From positions 124,956,001 to 125,020,000 of the forward strand of contig CM059584.1 of assembly GCA_030407085.1 (NCBI GenBank): 64,000 nt of DNA, in the 5' to 3' direction. The position numbers and the translations under genes were made by a program. Positions 23,765-36,897 of this stretch are shown here, one piece after another. Origin of the DNA: Trichopria drosophilae (taxonomy: Eukaryota; Arthropoda; Insecta; Hymenoptera; Diapriidae). Within the stretch, counting starts at the first letter, position 1, and every line of letters starts with the position of its first letter. Below the pieces are notes generated by a model that was not told the DNA's origin, searched no databases, and saw only the letters and a program-made list of their open reading frames with translations.

Positions 23765-24290
23765 GGGGGGGGGGGGGTTGAAATTCCAAAAATACATTTA
23801 TCCGAAGGTACTATTTTCCCAATTTTAATAATTTCGAATGCCAATCATCTGAAAGTGAATAAATCCGAAAGTAAATTTTCCGAAGGTTTAAAATTCCGAA
23901 AGTAAATTATCCGTAAGATACAAAGTTCCGAATGACAAAATTCCGAATTAATGTTGGCGCAACGTATGGTGATGTGGCCTATTATATATCCCTAAATGAA
24001 GTTGATTCTTATGTATTTTGGGCCCCTGAATCCGAATTTTTTGGGTAGAATGCCAGAAAGTGGTGCAGTTGATTGTTATTAACAAATTTTGTTAACAATT
24101 TAAAAATTACAAATTTTTAGTCTAAAAGAATTTTGTTAGATTCTTTGGGTCATTTTGGACAGGAAATGTCTCTTGCGAATTTCTCAAAAAATGCATATTT
24201 TCGGAGATAAAAATTGCCGAACTTTTTCGGATGATTGGAATTCGGAAAATAGTACCTTCGGGTAAATATATTTTCGGAATTTTAACCCCC
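23765..24290. mobile_element. Fold-back element, about 525 bp, with repeated TTCCGAA words
   Basis: Starts in a 13-base G run, then TTGAAATTCCAAAAATA and CCGAAGGTACTATTTTCC. The reverse complement of about 24215-24290 gives TTAAAATTCCGAAAATA and CCGAAGGTACTATTTTCC. The left part iterates degenerate words such as TTCCGAAAGTAAATTATCCG. No coding capacity. Confidence 0.75.
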
Positions 24291-24779
24291 TCCCGCCCCT
24301 CCCGTTTTTACCATGCAGGAAAGTTTCATACCGACCAGTCGTACGAACCTCGTAGTTCTTCTCATAGATGGTGCTACCACCTGAATTGATAGTAGTGTGA
24401 CTAGAACGTTGTCATAGGGATGAAAGTTTGGTACGACTGTACATCACGTCCGATTATATTTTGACGACCGTGGAATTTATCTGCTTCATGACAATCTTGT
24501 TAATAATGCTTATTTGTTAACAAAAAATTGAAATGAAGTTTCTTTTATTAGATACGAACTCGGCTTTCAGGTCCACATTGAAAGGTGGCTATTATGTGAA
24601 AAATATCAGAGTGATCTAAAATGTCACCAGAAATAATACTGACATAGCAATACAAAATACAGAATCCAAATGTTCGAAACAAATATTGGTGAATTCTTTC
24701 GGTTTAAACCGACTCTATCTTATTTTTTCAAATTTGGTTTGAAAATCGGTTCTTTTCATGCTGAAATGAAACCCAGTAA

Positions 24780-25050
24780 TGTAAATTTACAAAATCGAAT
24801 ATTGGTTGCACGACATTCCCCCGCTTCCTTCTGCATCCGATTGGCATCTCGGGTTACGAAATCGCAATGGTTCCGGAATCCGTAGCGATTCGCGACACAA
24901 TTGTTTCGATTATCCACAACCACTGGATCGTGACGATCTAATCGTACAAGTACCCGCGATGCGGCACTAATTCCGGCATTGTGTAAGTTCGAGGTCGCGG
25001 GAGCTTCTCTTCCCACATTTCCCGGTTAATGGAGTCCGAATTGCAATCGA
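24780..25050. promoter_or_regulatory. GC-richer non-repetitive island, candidate conserved non-coding DNA
   Basis: GC-richer than both flanks, with many CG dinucleotides (for example CGCGACACAATTG, GATCGTGACGATC). Open frames cover it on both strands but end without motifs. It could be an exon fragment or a regulatory element; nothing seen decides. Confidence 0.25.
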
Positions 25051-25441
25051 TGTTTTAAAGTGCGCGTGTCTTGTTATTTATGCATTAAAGTACCCACTTT
25101 TAATACCGATTGCTTAGGAACTACGTCCTTCAAACATGATGTAGACCTAATCAACAATATTTGTGAATCGGGAACTTTGATTCCATTTAAATGTAATTTA
25201 GATCGAAGGTCATAAATAAAAATGCAAAATAACATCAAATTTTTTTTTATCTCTAGTCAGCTATAAAGTTTTAAAATGCATTAAAACTAAATCCCGATTT
25301 GAAAGTGCAAATTGGAGTGGAAAGCCAATAAGGTGGCTCCACTGACGGCAAAAGCTGAAACTAATTCACGTGACATTCGTGTGAGTATTTATAAACAGTG
25401 TAAGTGTAAGTATACACTATAATATCTATAATTCAAAATCG

Positions 25442-25830
25442 TTAAGGGGGTTTTAAAGTGGTCCGCCGGTAATGTAAGTAGTATAACTAAAAAAACGTAA
25501 ATTCAAGATGAATGAATGAAATGTTCAAAATTCCAATATTATGAAGGTAATACTGTAGACGGGTTCCTGGAAAATACCATAGACATTAATTAAGAAATGA
25601 TCGAGAATTTTCGAAAATAAATAAACATCTCACATTTCTGCAAATTCTCGGTCAGTTCTAAATTAATTTCTTTGCTATTTTCTAAGATATCCTGTATATA
25701 GAGTAAATTAGAATGACCTTCACACATGACCTTACATGACCTAATTTTGAAAAATCGATTCAGTAACTTTTTATTTACGGTTTTTATTGACAATTCCAAC
25801 CTTATCAGCGGAGTACTTATGACTCCAGTC
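25442..25830. mobile_element. Palindromic MITE, copy 1
   Basis: Left end TTAAGGGGGTTTTAAAGTGG, then TCCGCCGGTAA. The right side read inverted gives related but diverged sequence. The centre folds around GAGAATTTTCG...AAATTCTCGG. A second copy at 61182-61564 shares the ends (CTCTAAAGTGGTCCACCGG inverted), AAACGTAAAT and the central CGAGAA...TTCTCGG palindrome. Two independent copies support the boundaries approximately. Confidence 0.7.
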
Positions 25831-26854
25831 TTTTCACTTCTTTATCAACAGGACAACACTTTTTAAATGTTTTACTTATTTTTGCATCCTCTCTACATTT
25901 CTTAGAGTGAGAACCGACTAAATCAGTTGTTAAAAGTGTTATTTACATTTAGAATAAATTTTGAGTGTAATTAGAATGAGAATTTTTATTTTCTATTAAA
26001 AACAGTTTTCACTCTAATCCTCATCCGACGGAAATAAAAAGTTTCATCCGCCATGTTGGATGCGTCATTTTGGGTTCCGAAAAATAACGGATTAATTTGC
26101 GGACACTATGAAACAACCGAAAAATACCATTCACTATTTCTTTATCGTAATCAACAACGATTAAATACGTATTGTCAATAAGTAAATTACTGAAATTTTA
26201 CAAAATTTCTTTATTTTCCATCCGCCATATTAAATTAGGCGTTAAGAGAAAGTAAATATTAACCATAACTTCGTGTTCAGCAACCCCAAAAAGGCCTGTA
26301 TACCCTCCCTTATAGAAATCTTATGCTGCATTGATTTTTTTATTGCATTATCTTCCTGGTCTTGTATCCAAGACATGCACAGTTTAGAGACATTTTAGCC
26401 ATATGTCTTGCATACAAATTGAAATTTGTCAATTTTGTAACTCACACTGAGAGAAATACGAAACATTTTAATAAACGCATAGTGGTAATTTACTGTTAGT
26501 TTACCAATAGTACTATAAATAATATCTAATACTACACTACAGGTGTTTAGTGGTATCCAATACTACTTGTAATGGTTAGATTGTGCTTAACCAATTCAAA
26601 CAGTATTTTAGTGTATAGAATCTATACCAGCCTTTTCCTCGCCGTTTTTTTTAAGTTTTTAAGTTAAAATTTGATCGATTCTTTCGTTTTTTTTTTGTTA
26701 TTTTAATATTGTAACATGTCAAAGAACCTGGAATTATATGCAATTAGTCAATGTTTGCTGCAAATTTGTTGTTGTAAATAAATAAACACTGAAAAATAAC
26801 ACTTTTTGCAAGAAGAAACCATTGCTAGGAAAAGTAATTAACGTATTTTTGCAA
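25831..26854. other. Non-coding; possible MITE near 26445-26630
   Basis: No gene seen. 26445-26630 begins CACTGAGAGAAATACG and contains inverted AGTGGTA/TACCACT-like words, as small MITEs often do, but I cannot set both ends. Around 26055 and 26222 there are CATCCGCCATRTT words like those in the nearby fold-backs. Confidence 0.35.
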
Positions 26855-27785
26855 ACTAGCGCCTATTAGGTTTTTCAGGGTCTCAGATTACGAATCCGGC
26901 CTCAGATTTTAAGAATTCAAGATGGCGGATCCAATATGGCGGATCAAATTCAGAAAAAGTTATTTGATCAAGCTGAAACTGGGTACTCGGGGGTTTATAG
27001 GGTCACTGATCACAAATCCATCCTCAGATATTGAAAATTCAAAATGGCGATTCTAACTTTGCTAACCAAATTCATGAAATCAGTTATGGTAAAAAGATAA
27101 AAAGATCGGGTGTGTAACTACAGAATTCAGCCGAAACCGGAGACACGAACGAGGACGTGGCGGCTTCTGTCTCTTTTTTGTATATTTTGCTTTATTATTA
27201 TTTTTCGGTTGGTGGACAAATTAGCTGCATACAAAATAATCACCCAAAAGGAAGAAAACGTCAATACATAGTTGTCTGTTTCACAAAAAATATAACAAAG
27301 CACACAAACAGAAAAAGGAGAAAAAACGTGCAGGTGCGAAAAATAATAATAATAATAAAAAAAAAATAACATCACAGAAGCAAAAAATATAAAAAAAAAA
27401 GGAGAATCCTCGTTCATGTTTCCGTTTTCTGCTGAATGCGGTAATTACACACCGGATCTTTTGATAACAGAGATAGCATATGTAATATAATCATTTTACC
27501 ATAATCACCATTGATTTCATGAATTTGGTTAGCAAAGTTAGAATCGCCATTTGAATTTTTAATAATCGAAGCTGGATTTGTGATCAGTGACCCTAAAAAC
27601 CCCCGAGTACCCAGTTTCAGCTCGATCAAGTAACTTTTTCTGAATTTGGTCCGCCATATTAGATCCGCCATCTTGAATTTTGAAAATCTGAGTCCGTATT
27701 CGAACAGCGACTCCGAAAACCCCTGAGTAACTAGTATCAGCTGTTTTCCTCGAAGAGAAAAATGTTTGCTTCAAAGGGTTAAATA
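26855..27785. mobile_element. Fold-back element, about 0.9 kb, GGCGG-motif family
   Basis: The left arm (about 26855-27095) and right arm (about 27490-27785) are inverse. Shared blocks are CAAGATGGCGGATC, CAAATTCAGAAAAAGTTA, CTGAAACTGGGTACTCGG, GGGTCACTGATCACAAATCC and CTAACTTTGCTAACCAAATT. The right end has GGGTTAAA, the inverse of the TTAACCC tip. The 400-bp loop is non-coding; the open frames there are chance. The GGTACTCGGGG...GGTCACTGATTAC-type block also occurs near 34950, 42795 and 49030. Confidence 0.8.
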
Positions 27786-27789
27786 ACTA

Positions 27790-30700
27790 CTATAGAAACT
27801 ATTTCACCTTTTCTACATTTTTATGTTTTTGAAAAGTACAATTCGCCCAAATCTGAATGTAAATACGAAACAGAGATCACATATATATTTACTACTTCTT
27901 TTGAATTTGAAGTTTTAACATTATCGAATATTATAACGAAATTTCTGAATATTGATGAAATAAAAAATATTTATTTTCCGGTTATTTTTGAAATTTTATA
28001 CTAAACGATTCATAGTTTAAGTTTGAAATACAATTCATGACTTTAATTGATATTAATTATAATGAAGATGTATTTAAATAAACATGGATAAACATGTGTT
28101 GATTTTTAATACCACGATTTTTACAATATATTACAATATTTCATAATTCTATATTTGTTTAGCAGTGCATAGCTCTTATATAATAATCAAATTTGTTGCT
28201 TGTCGCTTCAAAAATTTTGTTGTTAACTTAATTTCCTTGATTTTTATAAAATAAAACGTTGATGAGACCCTCTTTCTAATAATGTAATAACGTAACGAGC
28301 AAAGCCACCAAAAAGTTAACGTATAAAACATTTATTAAACACGAAATTTCGTGTCATAATATCACTACTCATGTATAATAGGAATAGTAAATATGCTGTA
28401 CTATATATAGTATATAAATATTATACAGTTCTCTAGTTGGAACTAAGAGATTATTTCATCGTTTACTTTTTTTCTTTCGAAGTAATCTTTTAGAAAACAA
28501 AACCAGTTTCTGTATACATTTTAACTATTTTTCATATTAATACCGTAGAAATATATATGCTATTTCAGAAACTGGTTTCACTTACCACGTAGGGACACGA
28601 CATATATGCAAATTGACAGAGGGTTGCCAGGTGGACAAAATATAGTGAACATATCAGGAATTCTCGTTAAAAATCGGTTCACGCTTAGTATGTGCTTTAT
28701 TAAGCATCAAGTGTAAACCTAAGTATCTAAACAGTCATCTGCAAGAAGATGCATTTTTATTTTTTCTGCAAATTTTACCAGAGTTTTTTAAATACTTGTA
28801 ATATTATTAAAAATTGAGAGTCTCTATCAATCTTATCTTCTTAGTATTGAATTAAGTACTTTCAAGTACCGTTACATTCGTATAATTCATTCGATTTGAA
28901 ACCATTTTGTAAAATTGTAATATCGATTATGCACTTGAAGTAATTAAATATTTTTTAAATTATAAAATATGAGAATTATGTATAACTTATATGCTGTCTC
29001 TAAAATAGTCAATACAAATGTATTTTATATTTTATATACATAAAATATAAAATAAAAATAGTTCAAGTTGTTCCCATCGATGTATCAAGCAACGATTACT
29101 CACTATTATGAAATATTAACTATACAAAGATATTACTATTCATTGACTTTGTATATACTTTTTATATACGTAGTCCTTCATTATTACAAATTATTTAGTA
29201 TAAATAATTGTATAGGAAATAACTTTAAATGTAATTTGCTTAAAAGTTGCTAACAATCGTGTGAAATGTCGGTCAGTAATTAATGTAGTAATGATTTGTA
29301 TTAACAAATAGTAAAAAGACGACCGATTCTTTAGTCGATGTTTACTAATCCATTTTAGTAATTAGTTATTAAAAAATACTGTTTAAGATTAGTATCATTT
29401 GACCAATGAATTAGTCACTTTTTACACTTTATTAGAAAAATTAATTCGTAATTGAATTAGTCACTGACTCTTCACTCATTCAGTAGTAGTGTTTTAGATA
29501 ATTAATCATCCATCCAGAATAATCTTGTTAGGTACGGGGTAATTTACAATCTTGTGGCAAACGGAATACACAATATTACTAACATAACGAAATCATTGAA
29601 TATTGATTGATTAGAAAGGATAGAGTAATTTGATTGTCTACATGTCCGAATTGAATAATTCAAACAAATGATTATTGCAAAAATTATTATAGAATATTAT
29701 CCTCGAAGAAATGAGAATTAATTGTATTGAAAAATATTTCATTTAATAATATTCGTTGTAAGGACTTTGAAATTTCTGATTGCTTTATTAATATGCTTTA
29801 AGATCTGTAGATGTCAGTATACTTTTTGTTTATCATATATGTTTAACTTGCAAGTGAATATCGAATATTAATTTCAATTATTAAGTAATAGTTATTTCGA
29901 TACTGTAAAGAGTTATATTTTATAGTAATAAAATACTGTTTATTATGTACATTACTTTTTGGATATTAAGATTTTTAATTAGTAGAAAGTATAGAATAGA
30001 AATGTCCAAATATTGGTTAAAAACAGATACGTATCGCATAAATACATAACTTCACAATAAATGATTAATCTTTTTTTTTTAATAATCCATGCACCTAGAA
30101 TTCCGAAATTTAATCCTTTTATAACAAGACACATATTTTTAACTTCACTTTATTGTATAGAATGTCAGGCATAAAAATAAATAAAAAATCTGTTTGCTTT
30201 AATCCACATCAAATATATAAATATTTTTACGTATAACAATAGTTACTTGGGTTTTTAATTCTTTGAAATGTGTTCAGAATTATCTCTTATTATTTAATTT
30301 CTGATTAATTAAGTAAAACGCAAATGCATGCTAAAATACAGAATATGCATTAAAAAATAGATTTCTTTAAATATGGCGAAATAAATTATTATTTGGTAGC
30401 AATAAATAAGATTTGTTGAAAGTTAAAATGTCATTGGTTTAGTAACTAAAATATCATATTTTAAGCATTTAGAAATGTTTTTGTAAGATTTGGATATGAG
30501 TTAGTTAACTATCCTTAAAGAAGACTTCACTATATTACACATTGCTTTTTTAATTATTTTCACTCGGATATTGCTCGTCTTATATCAGTAATAATTTACA
30601 ATTAAATTGAGGCAGCATTTACATATTTAAAATACCGTAAAAAACTTAGGTAATTTCTTCGTCACTAAGTAGAAAAAAAACAATTTCATTGCTCTCAAAT

Positions 30701-33265
30701 TTATTAGTTTAAAAAAAGGATTATTTAGTATGGAGAACATTTATTCATAGTTAAAATATTATGTTTGTCGTGGAGGAAGCTCCATTACTTGGTACATGCA
30801 ATTGTTAAATTGGTAAGACCAATAAAACGAGGCTGATATCCATACTCAGACACAGGACTACGTTTTTTTCCAATTTCAGTTTTTGTGACCGAACAAAATC
30901 TTCTTTCGAAATTTGACAAAATGTAGATTTATGTTCTATTCGTCAACTTTCAAATGCTCTTTTAGTAATTTCGATTCGATTTTTTTTCATCTAGTTTTTT
31001 TTTTCATGATAGAACAAATCTGTGACCACATTTGGATTCAGCACATCGAAAATCTTCGGAAAAGACTCAGGTTTCTGATAAATAAACTTTAATCAGGTTT
31101 TTGCCAATTTGCGAAAAATTGATTCCGCTACACAAACTTATTAAAAATGAGTAAATAGGATGTTAATCACACTTTTTTGTTAGGCTATCTCAAAGTCTAT
31201 GTGATGAAACAATATTCTTAGCAAGAAGGACAGCCTCATGTTGTTAATTATTCTTATATAATTACACAAATTTAAAAAAAATGAAAATCCATTTACTAAG
31301 TATATTTATACCTTAACCTTCATGCATACTTAAATAACTCGATGAACAAAAAATCGTATCGGAATAACTAAAAACGTACTTTAAACCTAATGAATAGCAC
31401 TTTAATCTGCGTTTTGCCAAATTGCGAATAAACATTTTGTTCCGCCACAAAAACCACTGAAAATAGTATAACAGTTTTTTTGTGCTATTAGGTTAGGATA
31501 TGTGAAAATATTGATGTGACAGAATAATTTTGCGGCCAGGTTTGGATTCAACGCAACGAAAATCGACGGAAAAGAATAGTCCGGCATCTGGTTATAAATT
31601 TTGTTGGTCTATGTTATTAACAAATTTTTATTACCTCTAATAAATAGTTCCTTTCGACATATTAGAAGCCATATTTTCGACAAATTTTGGAATGAATTAG
31701 ACCTCATTTGACGGATGCACTTATTTAATCATGTTTATAGATAAATGTGAATTTTACGTAACTGACTGAAATTTCTTCGTGTATTTTTTGGAATTTTAAT
31801 GTAAAAGAAATTAGGAACGTAAAAAGTTATTGACGGTAAATTTGCAATTTAACTTATTGTAAAAAACCACACAATTACTATTTTTTCTATCATATAAGAT
31901 TATTTTCGTTTAATTAATATTATAACATCTATTCTATTATTTCCTAATATTTAAAGTAACTATTTAATTGTTAAACTGCGGTAGATTTCAGATTACATAC
32001 TGTACTGATCATATGAAACGATTGGAAAATAGCAAACAGAATATTGCTGTCTTTTTTTTTGTAATTACATATTTTAATTTAAAAAAATTGTTGCATTGAC
32101 AATTTTTTCTCTTTCTATCCAAGATTATTGAAAACATGATACTTTACAACGTTATAAACAAAACGTTTTGTCTAATTCAGTTGCGGGAAAAGTGTACAGA
32201 TTCCGCTATACGTTTTAATAAGACAGAACCGGAAAACCCGAATAAAAATGTTCAATTTTCCTCATTGAAATAAAGCACGCATCGCGGAAAATCCGACGTT
32301 AACTACGTCAGTGTAGTCTTTGTTGTTCATACATTTATCGAAGAAGGGATCCCCTGTAGTATTGTTTATTAGGTACGTCATTGCTGCGAATCAAATTACT
32401 TATTTTTCGATAATCAACCATTATTTGGAAGTAGTTCACTACATTACGTCATGTTTATTTCCCTGTAAAAAGTATTAAACCGAACATATGACGACAAATA
32501 GAAAATCCGCACAATTAGGGAGTTTTAATATAAACAACCAGTTTAATCTATGGACATTCATATTACACACAGCATACAGTATCTCCTGCGTACAAACTAT
32601 ATAATTGAAGTGTGTTAAACTTTTTATTTTCGCATAAAATTCTTCTTTTATATTATATAAAGTATTCTATATTTTTTAAGTAACGCATCATATTTTACAT
32701 TTAGTATCGACTTAATACAAGTATTATGTTATAGGAGTAACGTTATATGTTTTCGGAGATTATAATGTATAATATAAAATTTAACGATAACAACCATATC
32801 GTCGAGTAAATTTTTCTTCTTTTGTGAATATAGACGCGATATATGTTTTCTCCTAAGACATTTTTCATGTCTTAAATGACAAAAATGTATAGAAATAAGA
32901 CCCTCAATTTTACAGTTTGATGCAGTTAAATTTCCTAAAAGTACCTACATACGACTGAACAAAGTGTTTTAAAAAAATAACGAATCTCCTGTCATTTAAA
33001 GGATTGTATTAATCCACCTTGCTCGACTTTATTTTTACTTTATTTTACTTTGTTATTACGTTATTTATAAAATTTTAAAATTCGAAAAGTTATGAGCATT
33101 CAAAAAAATATCAGTACAATTATTCATTAATTATATAAAAAAAGATTGACCTGCATACAAATAAAAAAGGTCTTATCTTATAAAAGGCACTATGTAAAAT
33201 GCGGACAAAATGTTTCAGAAATAATGAATTTTATGATCTTTTCGAGACCTTTTTATGGGTTTGTT
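27790..33265. other. Long AT-rich stretch, no gene seen
   Basis: About 5.5 kb without a recognisable gene, tRNA or transposon end. Words such as ATTAGTCAC/GAATTAGT recur near 29280-29520, and similar ones near 39235-40150. Open frames are short and AT-driven. Confidence 0.5.
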
Positions 33266-33453
33266 GGTACCATGGGTACGGGTTAAAAAACGGCAACAAA
33301 TCAAAAAGCAGACAGTCATAAAGACAGCGATCGAAAAGCCGACATATAAAAAAATAGACACACCGAAAAGCAGACAGTCATTTTTTGAATTGTCGGTTTT
33401 TCAGCTGTACGCTTTTTAATTTTTTGGATTTTCAATCGGCACCCGTACCATGA
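33266..33453. repeat. Small fold-back with iterated AAAAGC.GACA words
   Basis: Left end GGTACCATGGGTACGGG; right end CCCGTACCATGAC. Between them the words AAAAAGCAGACAGTC, CGAAAAGCCGACA and CGAAAAGCAGACAGTC recur, with inverse forms (TTGTCGGTTTTTCAGC) on the right. Non-coding. Confidence 0.6.
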
Positions 33454-34584
33454 CAGAAAAGATCATCGAAAATAGGGACACAAAATTGTTTGTAAAATGA
33501 AGTTAATTTCAGGTCATTTTTTGCGTAATAAAGACAGTTTTGGACGTTAATTAGAATATTAACTTTAGAATATTCTCTTCAAAAATTGTTGTTAACACAA
33601 ATATATTGTCAGCATCTTAAATAGTCCTTGGAGTCCTTCAAATCTTGTTCATTTTTGTTTAAGGCAAGTGCACTAACATAGGGAAAAATACTGTATTAAA
33701 CTATTATATAATATAACTATACTTAAATGGACGATTTATGTATAATTAAGTTATGTAAGGTCTTTGAATGTTTTCCGGGGCAGTTATAATCACTACAAAT
33801 TTTGAAAGAAATTATAAAAATACAATGATAACTGTTTGCAATGAAGTAATTAGTATTACTGATATTTATGAATGAACTACTTTGATTTTAGTAGCAATGG
33901 TTGTTATAACTGCTACTCACTTCATTGTCAGAAATTCACCATATCAATAGAATTTTTCTTTCGATTGATCATTAATAGATAATATTGAGGAGTTACCAAT
34001 GATTTTATCATCACAACACACAATGTTATATAAATTTAGTGCCCTTTTCTTATAGTAGACCTATAATAAACGATTTAAATGCTCATTTAGTATATATATT
34101 TAATACAACATATTATAACATTGTAAATATTTTCTTTATTTAAGCATTCTTTTAAAGGTGATACATTTTTTATACATTAAAACAAAATATATATTTTTAT
34201 CATTTTTTGTAAACTTTTAGTACCAGATATTCAATTAGATATTTGTTTTACTACATTCGATTTGACTAATATAAAATTAGTTGCGAGTACAAATCCTTGT
34301 ACCAATTATACCTGTGAGCAAATTACAGTTTGCAGTAAGGATTCAGTTTTCGTAACACAACGCAAAGAAAGTTTTTAACTTTTATAATATTCAATAAATA
34401 ATTAATCGTAATTATTTTTTACTTCCCAATAAATTTTGCGTAAAAACAAAAATACATCCTTTATCCATGTAAATGCATACTGATGTAACAATGAATTCCA
34501 GTTAATTTATTCAAATATTCAATCGCTTCTATACAATTATAAAATTGCAACCTCATCGAAGATTGCAAAAAACTGCATACCGTT
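33454..34584. other. AT-rich stretch, no gene seen
   Basis: No coding or RNA signal visible. Confidence 0.5.
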
Positions 34585-35255
34585 TAACCCTTTAACGTAA
34601 AAATCGCGGTTTTAAGGGGTTATATCCAGTTACGAGGCAGAACAAAAATCCATTTTTTAAGAATTTGCTATGGAAAAGCATTTTAATTTCAGAACTTGAC
34701 AACATTTCTTTACCATCTTGAGGTGACTTTTAAGTGTATTTTCAATTTTTGTTGACTAAAAGTTTGACTTCTAAAAAAGGCCATTCGGGGTGAATACTCT
34801 CACCCTTGAATGCATCATCGAAAAAAAAGAATATTTCGTTAATGTAATGTTTAATGTACTCTGAACTCGAATTTTAAAAATTCAAAATGGCGGATTCATT
34901 ATAGCCGATATGTAAAACTGACGTGATTGAACGAAACTGAGTATTCGGGGTTTTTTGGTGTCGCTGATTACGAATATTCACGAAGATTTTCAATCAGCGA
35001 CACTGAAAACCTTTTTATTTTTTATGCTTACAACAGATATTCGCTTCTGAAACTTTTATGTAAATAAAGCTATAATCATTAACTTAATGAATAGTTATAA
35101 ACAAATAGGTTGAGCAAATACCCCTTTTAGATACAAAAATAAACTTTGTCCTTTCCCGTAGAATCAGGATCAGGTCATTTTTTACATTTTGATTGGCCAT
35201 CATGAATCCGCCATTTTGAATTTTTGAATTTTTAAATTTTTGAATGGGTTAATGT
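34585..35255. mobile_element. Fold-back element, about 670 bp, GGCGG-motif family
   Basis: Left tip TTTAACCCTTTAACG; right tip GAATGGGTTAATG. Inner inverse blocks are AATTCAAAATGGCGGATTCA (about 34880) against TGAATCCGCCATTTTGAATT (about 35204), and TGTCGCTGATTACGAA against CAATCAGCGACA around the centre. No coding capacity. Confidence 0.65.
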
Positions 35256-36815
35256 TTAATGTTCGATATCTCGAAAACTGTCAATTTGTTTGCTTTGCAC
35301 CCTTGACAACTTTTATCAGGATGCCTTGCACTACATTATATTTCCATTGCATCCATTTTCACCAGGAACTTTTTTTCCTGTAAAATGTGCGTAATCCTTT
35401 AGATCACTTTTGTCTGCGTAGTGACAGTTTCTAATTATGGTAAACGGAAATCAATGGATAAACTATTCACTAGTTTCCATAACCACTATCGAATATAGGT
35501 AATCAATAGTAAATGGTAAAAATTATTTGCTATTTCACAATGCTGCTTTAGTTTTGCGACATGCTTTATAGTGGATAAAAGTTCTTAACCACCTGTCTTG
35601 GTTAAGTGTACTAAATATTATGAAAATATGTTCTTTGAAATTTACTAGTAACAAACCATTTATTAAGAAGCTTCTATAGTCTTAATAATTTAAATCATTA
35701 TGACCAAATTCATAAAAACGGTTTCGTTATTTTAGGTAATCTACTACCTAAAAAGTAATTTAATTTAATTGTTAACAATACGATATGCAGCTGTCCATCG
35801 AGTCAATTCCTATCGAATTTCCATTTGTAAAATGTCGATTCGAACTCTATCTTCTTAAGAATGGCATTTGTCTGCTGCACCTTTCATTAATAATTTGATA
35901 TATCATGTGCATGTCGTTTCAAAAGTACCCTCTTATATTCCTCACATTTTAAAATACATATAAGCTTCTCTTCTGTTGCTCTCTTTATGGACATTTCGGA
36001 CCCCAGTGCGCATATTCAATGCGCGAAGAAAATTTCAAAACTGCGACTTGAATATTTTATGTATATTTGCGTCATACCAAAATATGATATATTCAATGTA
36101 ATCTACTTGATCCTGTAACATTTTCAGTTTTATTCCAACACGTGCGCAATTCAAAGTTTCGAAATGTGTACCTTAAGAATATTTTTATTTTAAAAAAAGA
36201 AATGACTGCATTCTTATATTACACTGTGCATTAAAGTAAATAAGACGTTTTTCTTTCTCTCCATTTAGTTTGCAATGCAAAATAAGCAGTTTTCGCTCTT
36301 GTCACAAAAAATACAGATTTTTCTATATCATTAATAATATTTGACGTAATTGATAAACAACAAATGTTATTCTTAATTAATTACGACATTTATTGCAATG
36401 TTGTTATAGATTTCTCATCAACTTATGCAACTAATCACATTAAATAAACATCTAGTATATATATGGACTAAATTACATTTTTTAAATTTATTTTATTTGC
36501 ATTAAATATTAATTAAAAATAACTATTTATTTTCTATCATTAACTGTTTTTTTATTTGTTACTGCTCTATATTGTTCATCATTTTTGTTGAAACAGATAT
36601 TATTAAAAAATTATTCAGATTTTCTGTGTAATATTATAATCATATTTATTTTAGACAACGAAATTAATAAATTAAACGTTTCGAACATTAATTGTACAAA
36701 AATAAACAAAATATCGATGTAAAATACGTATAAACACAACGCCTTTTGTACTAATGTCAATTCTTAAAATTATACCATTTGTGTGATATAACTAGATGTA
36801 ATAAAAAAAAACTTA
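35256..36815. other. AT-rich stretch, no gene seen
   Basis: No recognised feature except some dyad words (GGTTAAG and its inverse) near 35590-35615. Confidence 0.45.
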
Positions 36816-36897
36816 CGACGAAGATGGGATTCGAACCCACGCGTGCAGAGCACATTGGATTAGCAGTCCAACGCCTTAACCACTCGGCCACCTCGTC
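36816..36897 (-). tRNA. tRNA-Ser (anticodon GCT), copy 1
   Basis: An 82-nt type II tRNA with a long variable arm. The acceptor stem is GACGAGG with CTTCGTC (one G-T pair) and G73. The A box reads TGGCCGAGTGG and the B box GGTTCGAATCC. The anticodon loop CTGCTAA puts GCT at 36862-36864, reading AGC/AGU serine codons. A 9-base A-run at 36803-36811 is the Pol III T-run terminator on the minus strand. No CCA is encoded, as usual in eukaryotes. Confidence 0.96.
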
